A stretch of DNA of 64,000 nucleotides, taken from assembly GCF_019457535.1 (NCBI RefSeq), contig NZ_CP080417.1, positions 1-64,000 of the forward strand. The letters run 5' to 3'. The DNA is from Shewanella halotolerans (lineage in GTDB: Bacteria > Pseudomonadota > Gammaproteobacteria > Enterobacterales > Shewanellaceae). Positions 33,706 through 42,930 of the stretch are shown here, piece by piece. The position numbers were made by a program, and so were the translations under genes. Each line of letters starts with the position of its first letter. Within the stretch, counting starts at the first letter, position 1. A model generated the notes under the pieces. The model had not been told where the DNA came from. It worked only from the letters and a program-made list of their open reading frames with translations, and did no database searches.

Positions 33706-36700
33706 ATGGCTCGTTTTTTCATCGATCGCCCTATCTTTGCCTGGGTGATTGCAATTATTGTTATGTTGGCCGGGGTGCTCTCTATCATGAAGCTTCCCGT
33801 GTCGCAGTACCCGAGTATTGCGCCGCCGACCGTGGTGATTAACGCCATCTATCCGGGTGCGTCTGCCAAGACCATGGAAGACACTGTGACCCAGGTGATC
33901 GAGCAGCGCATGACGGGTATCGACCATCTGCGTTACATCTCGTCTACCAGTGACAGCTTTGGTAACGCGCAGATCACCCTGACGTTCAATGCCGAAGCCG
34001 ATCCCGATATCGCCCAGGTTCAGGTGCAGAACAAGTTGCAGCTGGCGATGCCTCTGCTACCGCAAGAGGTGCAGGCGCAAGGGGTTAAGGTCAACAAATC
34101 CAGCTCGGGTTTCTTGATGGTATTGGGCTTCGTGTCCCAGGATGGCTCGTTGGAGAAGAATGATATCTCCGACTATGTGGGCTCTAACATCTTAGACCCT
34201 ATGAGCCGTGTACCCGGTGTGGGTGAGATCCAGCTGTTCGGTGCCCAGTACGCCATGCGTATATGGCTAGACCCGCTCAAGCTGACCCAATACAACCTCA
34301 CCAGCCTGGATATCATGGCCTCGATTCGTGAGCAGAATGCTCAGGTGTCTGCGGGTCAGTTGGGCGGCGCGCCCTCTATTGCGGGTCAGGAACTCAACGC
34401 CACGGTAACGGCTCAGAGTCGTCTACAGACCGCCGAAGAGTTTAGAAAGATCATCATCAAGTCCGATCCGTCGGGCGCTAAGGTTTACCTGGAAGATGTG
34501 GCCCGAGTCGAACTGGGGTCGGAAAGCTATTCGGTAGAGTCCTTCTATAACGGCCGTCCGGCTGCCGGTCTGGCGATCAAGCTGGCTACGGGGGCTAACG
34601 CCCTGGCGACCGCCGAGCGCGTGCGTGAGAAGGTCGATGAGATGAAGCCCTTCTTCCCGCAAGGGCTGGAAGTGGTTTATCCCTATGACACCACCCCCTT
34701 CGTTGAGAAATCGATCGAGGGCGTAGTGCATACCCTGCTGGAAGCCGTGGTACTGGTGTTTGTGATCATGTACCTCTTCCTGCAGAACTTCCGTGCGACC
34801 CTGATCCCGACCATCGCGGTACCTGTGGTACTGCTGGGGACCTTCGCCATCCTGTCGGCTACCGGCTTCTCGATCAACACCCTGACCATGTTCGCCATGG
34901 TGTTGGCCATCGGTCTGCTGGTGGATGACGCCATCGTGGTGGTAGAGAACGTCGAGCGTGTGATGTCCGAAGATGGCTTGAGCCCGATAGAGGCCACCAA
35001 GAAGTCGATGGATCAGATCACCGGCGCCCTGGTGGGTATCGGTCTGACCCTGTCGGCGGTATTCGTGCCTATGGCATTCATGTCGGGTTCGACCGGTGTG
35101 ATCTATCGTCAGTTCTCCGTGACTATCGTATCGGCCATGGCGCTTTCTGTGCTGGTGGCGATCATCCTGACGCCGGCACTGTGTGCCACCATGCTGAAGC
35201 CGATTGCCAAGGGCCACCATGCGGTCGAGACGGGCTTCTTCGGTTGGTTTAACCGCACCTTCGACAAGATGACCTCGCGTTACGAGGCTGGCGTGGCAGC
35301 GATGATCAAGCGCGCTGGTCGCGTCATGTTGATCTACGTGGCCCTGACGGTAGCCGTGGGTTGGATCTTCATGCGCATGCCGACCGCCTTCTTGCCGGAC
35401 GAAGACCAGGGTATCTTGTTTACTCAGGCGATCCTGCCGACTAACTCGACCCAAGAGACGACCAAGAAGGTGATGAGCAAGATCTCCGACTTCTATCTCA
35501 ACGAGACGGGCGACAGCGTCAAGTCGGTATTTAGCGTATCTGGCTTCAGCTTCGCCGGTAGTGGTCAAAACATGGGTCTGGCCTTCGTGGGCATGAAAGA
35601 CTGGTCTGAGCGTACCGGCCCGGGTCAAGATGTTAAATCGGTCGCCGGACGTGCCATGGGTATGTTCATGCAGATGAAGGAAGCCTTCGTGTTTGCCTTC
35701 GTACCGCCTGCGGTGATCGAGCTGGGTACGGCAAACGGTTTCGATTTCTATCTGCAAGATAGAAATGGCCAAGGCCATGAGAAGCTGCTCGAGGCCCGCA
35801 ACATGCTGCTGGGCATGGCGTCGCAGAATCCTAACCTGGTGGGCGTGCGTCCAAACGGTCAGGAAGATGCGCCTATGTATCGCATCCATATCGACCACGC
35901 CAAGCTTCGCGCACTGAGTATCGATATCGACGCGGTCAACAGCGTGCTGGGCACTGCCTGGGGTGGTAGCTATGTGAACGACTTCATCGACCGTGGTCGT
36001 GTGAAGAAGGTCTATGTACAGGGTGATGCCCAGTACCGTATGCAGCCGGAAGACCTCGATACCTGGTATGTGCGTAACAGCCAGGGTGAGATGGTACCTT
36101 TCTCGGCCTTCGCCACAGGTACCTGGGAATATGGTTCGCCGCGTCTAGAGCGCTTCAACGGTCTGCCTGCGATGAACATCCAGGGGGGTACGGCACAAGG
36201 TTATAGTACGGGTGCGGCCATGGCCGACATCGAGGCCATGGTGGCCAAGCTACCACCAGGATTCGGCGTCGAGTGGAACGGCCTGTCATACGAGGAACGT
36301 CTCTCGGGTAACCAGGCACCGGCGCTGTATGCCCTGTCTATCATGGTGGTCTTCCTGGTATTGGCGGCCCTGTATGAGAGCTGGTCTGTGCCGTTTGCGG
36401 TGATCTTGGTGGTGCCACTGGGGATTATTGGTGCCTTGCTGGCGATGAATGGTCGCGGCCTGCCTAACGACGTGTTCTTCCAGGTGGGTCTGTTGACTAC
36501 CGTAGGTCTGGCGACCAAGAACGCCATCCTGATCGTCGAATTCGCCAAAGAGTTCTACGAGAAGGGCGCGGGTCTGGTGGAAGCGACCCTGCACGCGGTG
36601 CGTGTGCGTCTGCGTCCAATTCTGATGACCTCGTTGGCCTTCGGTCTGGGTGTTGTGCCACTGGCCATCAGCTCGGGCGTAGGCTCGGGTAGCCAGAACG

Positions 36701-36855
36701 CTATCGGTACCGGCGTATTGGGCGGCATGATGAGTTCGACCTTCCTGGGGATCTTCTTTATCCCTATCTTCTTCGTGATCGTCGAGCGTATCTTCAGCAA
36801 ACGCGAGAAGAAGGGCGCCGAAACTCAGGTCGCCGACTCGACACCGCAAGAATAG
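33706..36855 (+). CDS. RND multidrug efflux permease (AcrB/MexB type, HAE1)
   Basis: A 1049-residue proton-driven exporter, the usual length for HAE1. Twelve membrane segments and two large periplasmic loops can be traced. It begins MARFFIDRPIFAWVIAIIVMLAG. The proton relay is intact: the Asp pair in LAIGLLVDDAIVVVENVERVM near 407 and the TM10 Lys in GLATKNAILIVEFAKEFYEKG near 940. Substrates are probably hydrophobic or amphiphilic drugs and bile salts. It is co-transcribed with the adaptor and closed by a strong terminator. Confidence 0.96.
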   Translation: MARFFIDRPIFAWVIAIIVMLAGVLSIMKLPVSQYPSIAPPTVVINAIYPGASAKTMEDTVTQVIEQRMTGIDHLRYISSTSDSFGNAQITLTFNAEADPDIAQVQVQNKLQLAMPLLPQEVQAQGVKVNKSSSGFLMVLGFVSQDGSLEKNDISDYVGSNILDPMSRVPGVGEIQLFGAQYAMRIWLDPLKLTQYNLTSLDIMASIREQNAQVSAGQLGGAPSIAGQELNATVTAQSRLQTAEEFRKIIIKSDPSGAKVYLEDVARVELGSESYSVESFYNGRPAAGLAIKLATGANALATAERVREKVDEMKPFFPQGLEVVYPYDTTPFVEKSIEGVVHTLLEAVVLVFVIMYLFLQNFRATLIPTIAVPVVLLGTFAILSATGFSINTLTMFAMVLAIGLLVDDAIVVVENVERVMSEDGLSPIEATKKSMDQITGALVGIGLTLSAVFVPMAFMSGSTGVIYRQFSVTIVSAMALSVLVAIILTPALCATMLKPIAKGHHAVETGFFGWFNRTFDKMTSRYEAGVAAMIKRAGRVMLIYVALTVAVGWIFMRMPTAFLPDEDQGILFTQAILPTNSTQETTKKVMSKISDFYLNETGDSVKSVFSVSGFSFAGSGQNMGLAFVGMKDWSERTGPGQDVKSVAGRAMGMFMQMKEAFVFAFVPPAVIELGTANGFDFYLQDRNGQGHEKLLEARNMLLGMASQNPNLVGVRPNGQEDAPMYRIHIDHAKLRALSIDIDAVNSVLGTAWGGSYVNDFIDRGRVKKVYVQGDAQYRMQPEDLDTWYVRNSQGEMVPFSAFATGTWEYGSPRLERFNGLPAMNIQGGTAQGYSTGAAMADIEAMVAKLPPGFGVEWNGLSYEERLSGNQAPALYALSIMVVFLVLAALYESWSVPFAVILVVPLGIIGALLAMNGRGLPNDVFFQVGLLTTVGLATKNAILIVEFAKEFYEKGAGLVEATLHAVRVRLRPILMTSLAFGLGVVPLAISSGVGSGSQNAIGTGVLGGMMSSTFLGIFFIPIFFVIVERIFSKREKKGAETQVADSTPQE

Positions 36856-36872
36856 GCATTAGCTAACTCGTC

Positions 36873-36902
36873 AAAAAGCCCGGTAATAACCGGGCTTTTT
36901 AT
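36873..36902 (+). terminator. Terminator after the AcrB-type gene
   Basis: AAAAAGCCCGG / CCGGGCTTTTT with loop TAATAA is followed by A-T-rich DNA; the stem is perfect and begins 18 bases after the stop. Confidence 0.93.
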
Positions 36903-36976
36903 TGCCTAACATATTGCACTTGATGGTTATTTATTGAAAGATAATCGGCTAATAATAAGCCGTTAGGTAACCTAAG

Positions 36977-38818
36977 ATGTCCCTATATTCTCGCGCTACG
37001 CTCCTCTGTCTCGCCGCCTTCGGCGCATCCGCCATGGCGGAGACCAGCGGCCCTCAACCGGCCCAAATCTCGTTAAATAACACTTATATCAATGATGCCA
37101 TCTTGCCGCCGAGCATCACCTGGCAAGGCGCCAGCGAAGCCTTGCTGCGCGCGGCAGATGACCCTTGGGCGACCCCCTTCGAGCAGGGCGGTCTCAAGTC
37201 CAGCCCCAGTTATGATGATACCTTCGCCTGGCTGGATAAGCTGCTCGCCACCAGCGATAAGCTCCGCAAGGTTTCCTTGGGTAAGAGTCCTCAGGGGCGA
37301 GATATCTGGATGATAGTGGCGAGCCAGGAGGGGGCAGCGACCCCCGATGAACTCCAGGCCAATGGTAAGCCAACACTCTTGGTGCAGGCGGGGATCCACT
37401 CGGGCGAGATAGATGGCAAGGATGCGGGCATGATGTTGCTGCGCGACATGGTCATGGGAGACAAGCAGGCGCTGTTAACCGGTGCGAACCTCCTCTTCGT
37501 GCCTATCTTCAGCGTCGATGCCCACGAGCGCAGCGGCCAGTTTAACCGGGTCAATCAGAGGGGCCCGGTGGAGATGGGCTGGCGTACTACGGCCAATAAT
37601 CTCAACCTTAATCGCGACTATGCCAAGGCAGATACCCTGGAGATGCAGCATATGTTGGCGGCGATTAATCGCTGGCAGCCGGATCTCTATATCGATGTGC
37701 ATGTCACCGACGGCATAGATTATCAGTATGATGTCACCTTCGGCTATAACCTGGCCCAGGGGCTGAGTCCCGCCAGCTATCGCTGGCTTAACGACAAGTA
37801 TCGTCCCAAAGTCGAGCATGCGCTCAGCGCTCAGGGACATGTGCCCGGCCCCTTGGTGTTTGCCATCGATAATCGCGACCTGAACCAGGGGCTCTCCTTG
37901 TGGAATGCCAGCCCACGCTACTCTAACGGTTATGGTGATGCCCGCCATCTGCCGACCATATTGATTGAGAATCATAGCCTCAAGCCCTTCAAGCAGAGGG
38001 TACTTGGCACCTATGTGATGCTGGCCTCGACCCTGGAGGTGCTGGGCGAGCAGGGCACGGCGCTGCGCAGCGCCATCAAGCAGGACAGCTACCGTTATAG
38101 CGACCGCATCACACTGACCTGGCAGTCAGAGACCCAGCCTAAGGGATGGGACTTCAAGGGGATAGACTATCGCCTGGAGCAGAGCCCCATCAGCGGCGAG
38201 TCGGTAGTGCGTTGGACCGGCGAGCCCAAGCTGTATGAGAACCTGCCCGTGATAGGTAAGACACGCGCCGACATCAAGGTGAATCGTCCCAAGGCCTACT
38301 ATGTTCCGCCTCAGTGGCAGGAGGTGATCGAGCGTCTAAGCATTCATGGCATACGCATGACGCGCCTGGAGCAGCCTAAGACCTTGACCTTGACGCAATA
38401 TCGATTCGGTGAGCCCGCGTTCGATGCCAAGGACTATGAGGGACGCCAGCGGGTCTCGGCCCCTGTGTCGAGCCATAAGGCTAAGGTGGCGCTGCCGGCG
38501 GGCACGGTGAAGATCAGCACACAGCAACCCCTTGGCGATCTGGCTATCCTCTTGCTGGAGCCGCAGTCACCTGATTCGCTGCTGCAGTGGGGCTTCTTTA
38601 ATCCTATCTTTACCCGCACCGAATATATCGAGCACTATGCGGTAGAGCCGCTGGCGGTCAAGATGCTCAAGGAGGACGCGTCCCTAGCGGCCGAGTTTGA
38701 GGTGGCGCTCAAGGATCCTGAATTTGCCAAGGATGCCGAGGCGAGACTGCGCTGGTTCTACGAGCGTAGCCCCTATTTTGATAAGCAGTACAGGGTCTAT
38801 CCCGTGCTCAGAGACTAA
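36977..38818 (+). CDS. Secreted M14-family zinc carboxypeptidase
   Basis: A 613-residue protein with a signal peptide (MSLYSRATLLCLAAFGASAMA). The peptidase M14 domain spans about 65-370: GIHSGEIDGKDAG near 138 gives the His and Glu zinc ligands, NLNRDYAKADTLE near 209 is the Arg-containing substrate-binding segment, and DLYIDVHVTDGIDY near 236 gives the third zinc ligand. A C-terminal region of about 240 residues, with YYVPPQWQEVIERLSIHGIRM and EYIEHYAVEPLA, is typical of large proteobacterial M14 members. It probably degrades peptides in the periplasm or outside the cell. Specificity is unknown. Confidence 0.9.
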   Translation: MSLYSRATLLCLAAFGASAMAETSGPQPAQISLNNTYINDAILPPSITWQGASEALLRAADDPWATPFEQGGLKSSPSYDDTFAWLDKLLATSDKLRKVSLGKSPQGRDIWMIVASQEGAATPDELQANGKPTLLVQAGIHSGEIDGKDAGMMLLRDMVMGDKQALLTGANLLFVPIFSVDAHERSGQFNRVNQRGPVEMGWRTTANNLNLNRDYAKADTLEMQHMLAAINRWQPDLYIDVHVTDGIDYQYDVTFGYNLAQGLSPASYRWLNDKYRPKVEHALSAQGHVPGPLVFAIDNRDLNQGLSLWNASPRYSNGYGDARHLPTILIENHSLKPFKQRVLGTYVMLASTLEVLGEQGTALRSAIKQDSYRYSDRITLTWQSETQPKGWDFKGIDYRLEQSPISGESVVRWTGEPKLYENLPVIGKTRADIKVNRPKAYYVPPQWQEVIERLSIHGIRMTRLEQPKTLTLTQYRFGEPAFDAKDYEGRQRVSAPVSSHKAKVALPAGTVKISTQQPLGDLAILLLEPQSPDSLLQWGFFNPIFTRTEYIEHYAVEPLAVKMLKEDASLAAEFEVALKDPEFAKDAEARLRWFYERSPYFDKQYRVYPVLRD

Positions 38819-38820
38819 AC

Positions 38821-38847
38821 AAAAAAGCAGGCCTGGCCTGCTTTTTT
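38821..38847. terminator. Bidirectional terminator
   Basis: AAAAAAGCAGGCC / GGCCTGCTTTTTT is a perfect 13-base stem with a 1-base centre, so T runs follow on both strands. It serves the converging M14 peptidase and methyltransferase genes. Confidence 0.92.
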
Positions 38848-38874
38848 TATGTGGGTTTATCCCTGAGAGAAGGA

Positions 38875-39666
38875 TTACTCAGGTTTACGGGCCGACAGGC
38901 TGTAGACCATGGGAATAGGTTTACCCTGATACAGCTGATAATACCTGGGCCTGTCGCTTGAGAGCCCCAGGCTCTCGCCCGTCACCAGATTGTCGAAGGC
39001 ATCATAGGGGCTGAAGGGAAACTCCTGAATCGCGTCTATCTTGAGTCCGACTCCGATCAGTGCATTTACCACATCGGCCAGGGAGTGAGGCCAGGTCACC
39101 ATGGTGTGCTTGGTGTCGCTGGCGTTTTCCGTGTAGGTGCCTTCCTCCTCCACATCGGGTGTCTGCTGGGCAAAGTAGCTATAGCCCTCCATCAGCGCCT
39201 GCACGGGATGAAACTCCACCATGTAGAACTGCCCACCTGGCTGTAGCGATTCGGCAATCAACTCGGCCCAGCGGCGTAGATCGGGCAGCCAGCACAGGAC
39301 GCCATAGGAGGTATAGACAATATCGAACTTCTGTTGCAGCTTTTCACCGGCCTGATAGAGATCGCTGCAGATAAAGTTGGCCTTAAGGTCGCAGGCCTCG
39401 GCCAGTCGCTTGGCATGATGAATGGCGGTGTCGGACAGATCGACTCCAGTAACCTCGGCGCCCAGGCGAGCCAAGGAGAGGGTGTCCAGGCCGAAATGGC
39501 ATTGCAGGTGCAGCAGGCTTTTTCCCTTCACCTCCAGGTCGGCTAGCTCTATCTCCTGCAGCGAGCTGTTGCCCGCGAGAAAGCCGTCGACATCGTAGAA
39601 GCTGGAGTCCAGGTGTTCTAGGGTTCTGTGATTCCAAGCCGTTTGGTTGAGGGTTAAGTAGTCCAT
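38875..39666 (-). CDS. Class I SAM-dependent methyltransferase
   Basis: The 263-residue product has the Rossmann-type SAM motif I LLHLQCHFGLDTLSLARLGAEVTGVDLSD (about 51-80), motif IV FDIVYTSYGVLCWLPDLRRW near 117, and the post-motif segment LQPGGQFYMVEFHP near 145. The acceptor is unknown. ATG 39666 (MDYLTLNQTAWNH) is chosen because GAGGCG precedes it; an in-frame ATG lies 12 bases further upstream. It is a lone gene, convergent with the M14 peptidase. Confidence 0.88.
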   Translation of the reverse strand: MDYLTLNQTAWNHRTLEHLDSSFYDVDGFLAGNSSLQEIELADLEVKGKSLLHLQCHFGLDTLSLARLGAEVTGVDLSDTAIHHAKRLAEACDLKANFICSDLYQAGEKLQQKFDIVYTSYGVLCWLPDLRRWAELIAESLQPGGQFYMVEFHPVQALMEGYSYFAQQTPDVEEEGTYTENASDTKHTMVTWPHSLADVVNALIGVGLKIDAIQEFPFSPYDAFDNLVTGESLGLSSDRPRYYQLYQGKPIPMVYSLSARKPE

Positions 39667-39881
39667 GCTTCGCCTCATAAGTTGATGAAGTATTTCACTA
39701 ATTAGTAACTAATTCCACGAATCGGGTGGCGGCATCGCCATCCAAAAATCGGTTAAGCATGATAATAACATAGAAAAAACAATTAGATAACTTGTTGGCA
39801 TATTATCTGCTTAGTTGGGCTATCTAAGCCGCCCCATCGAGGCGGTACAAACGACTTTAACAGAGATTAAGGAAGGTGTTT

Positions 39882-40652
39882 ATGTTGGCTCGTGTAATGA
39901 CTATGGCGACCGCACTGGTATTTGGCCTTACCGGATGCATAGTAAATGTAAATAGTGCGGGAAGGGACGATTTCGACTATCACAAACAGATGCAGCTGAC
40001 GCTGGATGCTCAGTCGCTGGAGACACTGGTCGCCGATACCGGCGCCGGTAGCCTGAAGATAGTGGGCGACGCCTCGGTTGAGCAGATCACCCTGGATGCC
40101 GACATTTATGGTTTTGATGGCGCCGAGCCCGAACTGACCCTGACCCGTTCGGGCAATAAGGCCAAGCTGGTTGCCAACTTCGATGCCTTTCACCGGACCA
40201 GCTTCTCAAATGGTAAGTCGCCCTACATAGATCTGCTGGTGAAGGTGCCTGCTGGAATCAAACTGGATATCCATGACGGCTCAGGCAGCATTGTCATTCG
40301 CGGCGTGCAGGCGGATATGGAGATCCAAGATGGCTCGGGTGCCATAGAGATAGATGGCGGCCAAAAGCTCATCATAGATGATGGCTCGGGCAGCATTACC
40401 CTCACCAATGTGGCGGGCGATATCCAGGTTAAGGATGGCTCAGGCAGCCTGACCATAGCCTCGGTACAAGGAGATGTGGAGATTGACGACGGCTCTGGTG
40501 CCATAGAGGTCAGAGGCATTCAGGGTAAGGTCACCATAGACGATGGCTCAGGCGGCATCCGCGTGGTGGACACCCAGGGGCTTCACATCATAGATGCGGG
40601 CTCAGGTAACCTTAGCTTCGACAATATTCAGGGCCAGGTCAGCATAGACTAA
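39882..40652 (+). CDS. DUF4097-type repeat lipoprotein
   Basis: The 256-residue product has a lipoprotein signal (MLARVMTMATALVFGLTGC) and a beta-rich body of the DUF4097 (beta-strand repeat) type. From residue 132 to the end it consists of seven repeats of 17-18 residues, each beginning DGSG (the last AGSG) and following D-G-S-G-x-I-x-[IV]-x-x-[VI]-Q-G-x-[VI]-x-I-D. This should fold as a right-handed beta-solenoid, with one rung per repeat. ATG 39882 has GGAAGG upstream; a GTG at 39876 is less likely. No enzymatic motif is seen; a structural or adhesive envelope role is an inference. Confidence 0.85.
   Translation: MLARVMTMATALVFGLTGCIVNVNSAGRDDFDYHKQMQLTLDAQSLETLVADTGAGSLKIVGDASVEQITLDADIYGFDGAEPELTLTRSGNKAKLVANFDAFHRTSFSNGKSPYIDLLVKVPAGIKLDIHDGSGSIVIRGVQADMEIQDGSGAIEIDGGQKLIIDDGSGSITLTNVAGDIQVKDGSGSLTIASVQGDVEIDDGSGAIEVRGIQGKVTIDDGSGGIRVVDTQGLHIIDAGSGNLSFDNIQGQVSID
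40275..40649 (+). repeat. Seven 54-base coding repeats (DGSG rungs)
   Basis: Starting at 40275 the coding DNA repeats with a 54-base period (one unit is 51), each opening with GA(T/C)GGCTC(A/G/T)GG(C/T). The repetition is clear at DNA level, for example GATGGCTCAGGCAGC and GATGGCTCGGGCAGC, so recombination could change repeat number. Confidence 0.85.
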
Positions 40653-40740
40653 GGCCAGGACTTCCCGGCGCAGAGGCTAATCTCGGGGTCGCACGAACCT
40701 AGGGATTAGCCGATGCCCACCCCATTAAGACTCTAAAGGT

Positions 40741-41562
40741 TTAGGCTCTGACCCACTTACGCGGCGTGAGCGGCTGGCGAGACTGCAGATATTGGCGAAG
40801 CACCTGCACGCCGGCTAGCAGCAGGAGTCCCCAGCGAAGGCCAATGATCTGCCAGGCCATCTGCGAAGAGGTCTCCTTGTACTGGCACACCACCAGCGTT
40901 AGCAGCAAGACGCCCACCAGAATTTTCCAGTGCCTTGGTGACAGACGTACCAGGGGAACATAGGAGGCGACATAGGCGCAGCTAAGCCCCAACAGCGCGC
41001 CCGCCAGCGTGTCTACCGGCCAATGAGCACCCACCAAGATGCGTGACAGCGCTACCATGCCAGCTCCCATCAACAGGGCCCATTTACTCTTCTTATCCTG
41101 CATCACCATCAGCAAGGTGCCGGCGAACAGGAAGGCGCTGGTGCTATGGCCTGAGGGAAAGCTGTGATGCAGACGCGTCTCGCCGACGATATAGAGAAAA
41201 TCCAGGGTTGCCGCCGGTCTGGGGGCATCGAAATACTGTTTTAGCAGCGGCACCAAGATCATCGACAGCAGGCTGGCGGTCAATACCCGCGGCATCAGCT
41301 CGGGGCGACGCAGCAGACAGATGAGCACTATAGTGCCTAGGGTGCTGCCGTGGCCGAGATCGGTTATCCCCAGCTGCAGCCACTGGGGCAGGCTAGGCGA
41401 GAGGCCGTTGATGGCGCGAAAGAGGTTCAGGTTGATATCCTGATTCAGGCAGAGCAGCGCCAGCATGCTGACCAGTAGGATCAGGACGCCATAGCGGCTG
41501 CGATCTGTGGTGATCGTCAGGGCGGTTTCTCTGGTGGTCTGAGCCTGGGTCAGTCTGAACAT
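40741..41562 (-). CDS. PAP2-family membrane phosphatase, copy A
   Basis: A 273-residue multi-pass protein with the three acid-phosphatase motifs: KQYFDAPRP (K-x6-RP) near 108, FPSGHS near 140 and SRILVGAHWPVD (SR-x5-H-x3-D) near 182. Members dephosphorylate lipid phosphates such as undecaprenyl pyrophosphate or phosphatidic acid phosphates at the outer face of the inner membrane. ATG 41562 has GAGGTG upstream; the frame reaches an ATG at 41577 and further upstream. It is a paralogue of, and lies directly downstream of, the next gene. Confidence 0.9.
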   Translation of the reverse strand: MFRLTQAQTTRETALTITTDRSRYGVLILLVSMLALLCLNQDINLNLFRAINGLSPSLPQWLQLGITDLGHGSTLGTIVLICLLRRPELMPRVLTASLLSMILVPLLKQYFDAPRPAATLDFLYIVGETRLHHSFPSGHSTSAFLFAGTLLMVMQDKKSKWALLMGAGMVALSRILVGAHWPVDTLAGALLGLSCAYVASYVPLVRLSPRHWKILVGVLLLTLVVCQYKETSSQMAWQIIGLRWGLLLLAGVQVLRQYLQSRQPLTPRKWVRA

Positions 41563-41654
41563 GGCACACCTCTTCATCTTAGGAGCCTCCAGTGTAGGCA
41601 CCTAAGTGTGAAGAAAGCGTGAATATTGGTGAAAGTCTTACGCCTTTTGGGCAG

Positions 41655-42473
41655 TTAACCTTGAAACGCCAGCCAACGTTTTACCCTGTGCATGGCGCCA
41701 TATTCGCGCCAGATCAACAGGGCGGCTGTGGCAATTAGGCCCCATCTGAGCATCAGGATCGGCCAGATGAGATCTTTGTCGAAGCTCTTATCCAGTTCGC
41801 TCACCACCAACACACACCAGAGGAAGGCCAAGATGAGCGCTTTGTGGAACTGGCTGAGCTTGACCAGGGGGCAATGGGCCGCCGCATAGGCGCAGAAGAG
41901 GCCGACGAAGGCGCCCATGATCACGTCCTCTGGCCAGTGCGCGCCGACGACGATGCGAGACAGGCCCACCAGGCTGGCAAAAGCGATTGCCAGGCATTTA
42001 ATCTGGGTCTGCCGATAGGCGAAAAAGAGCGTGCCGGCAAACAGGAAGGCAGTGGCGGTATGGCCCGAAGGAAAACTGTGTTTCAGGCGGATCTCACCGA
42101 CAATATTCAGTGTCTCTAATATTACAGCCGGACGAGGCGCATCGAAGGTCTGCTTCAGCAAGGGCACCAAGATCAGCGACAGCACGCTGGCGATGACAAC
42201 CCTGAGTAGGAGTTCGGGCCGTTTCACCAGACAGCAGAGAGTGATCACCCCGAGGGTGATGCCATCGCCTAGGTCTGTGATCAGCAGGAGGAGATCGGCA
42301 GGGGCGTAGGCCGCAATGCCGTTAAAGAATCTAAACAGGGATAGATTGACTGCCGAGTTCAGCACCAAGAGGTGCAGACAGAGCAGAAGCAAGAGTAACC
42401 CAATAAAGCCGCGTCCCTGGTACTTGTCTTGCGCAGGCATTCCCGTTGCCTTTGCTTGTCGTTGTAAATTCAT
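41655..42473 (-). CDS. PAP2-family membrane phosphatase, copy B
   Basis: A 272-residue paralogue of the gene at 40741, with KQTFDAPRP, FPSGHTATAF and SRIVVGAHWPEDVIMGAF in the same order and spacing. Both proteins also share SLF/NLFRxxNGI, LLITDLGDG/GHG and the RPELLLRV segment, so this is a tandem duplication. Six membrane segments are likely. The two genes are separated by 92 bases on one strand. Confidence 0.9.
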   Translation of the reverse strand: MNLQRQAKATGMPAQDKYQGRGFIGLLLLLLCLHLLVLNSAVNLSLFRFFNGIAAYAPADLLLLITDLGDGITLGVITLCCLVKRPELLLRVVIASVLSLILVPLLKQTFDAPRPAVILETLNIVGEIRLKHSFPSGHTATAFLFAGTLFFAYRQTQIKCLAIAFASLVGLSRIVVGAHWPEDVIMGAFVGLFCAYAAAHCPLVKLSQFHKALILAFLWCVLVVSELDKSFDKDLIWPILMLRWGLIATAALLIWREYGAMHRVKRWLAFQG

Positions 42474-42635
42474 AGTCTTTCCACATAAACGCGCCCGCCT
42501 AAGATAGTGGTTTGTTATGGGTAAGTAAAGACGTTTAACCTGAGGTAAATCTTGGGTTTACATCTTGTTGAGCCAGGCCTGTTTGGTTTGTTCTGGCCTT
42601 AGCCTATGATTTACGGCTGCTTTCCCCTGTAATTT

Positions 42636-42929
42636 TTAGGGACATTCATCATTTGCATCAAAGTGTATTAGGGCGACTTTTTGCGTTTTTGTGAGCCTTT
42701 TCACGGCGATTTCCCGCTTCAGGGCATCCGAGCGGCTGCCAACCCGCTCGCGATAGACCAGGGTCAGCGGCCCCTTACCCCTGAGATACTTGGCCGTCTT
42801 GGGGCCATTGTCGCTATGTTCCTTGAAGCGGCGGTCGATATCTGTGGTGATCCCCGTATAGAGGTGACCGTTGGCGCAGCGGATCATGTAGAGGCTCCAG
42901 GTGGTGCAAGCTAACTTCTCCTGGGTCAT
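42636..42929 (-). CDS. GIY-YIG domain protein (YhbQ type)
   Basis: A 97-residue single-domain protein with the GIY-YIG nuclease fold: WSLYMIRCANGHLYTGITTDIDRRFKEHSDNG (about 11-42), in which the two hallmark triplets read SLY and YTG, and the conserved Arg in RRF. LVYRERVGSRSDALKREIAVKRLTKTQKVALI gives the Glu-containing second helix. The closest known relatives are small YhbQ/UPF0213 proteins of uncertain role, possibly DNA-damage related. Its ATG at 42929 is 1 base before the end of the oligopeptidase gene's stop, so it is the second gene of that unit. Confidence 0.88.
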   Translation of the reverse strand: MTQEKLACTTWSLYMIRCANGHLYTGITTDIDRRFKEHSDNGPKTAKYLRGKGPLTLVYRERVGSRSDALKREIAVKRLTKTQKVALIHFDANDECP

Positions 42930-42930
42930 C

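Noticed and set aside
34423..35898. 491-codon open frame on the minus strand opposite the AcrB-type permease
   Set aside because: It lies wholly inside a recognised gene in its shadow frame, is unusually rich in His, Arg and Gln, and has no family motif. It is a codon-bias artefact.
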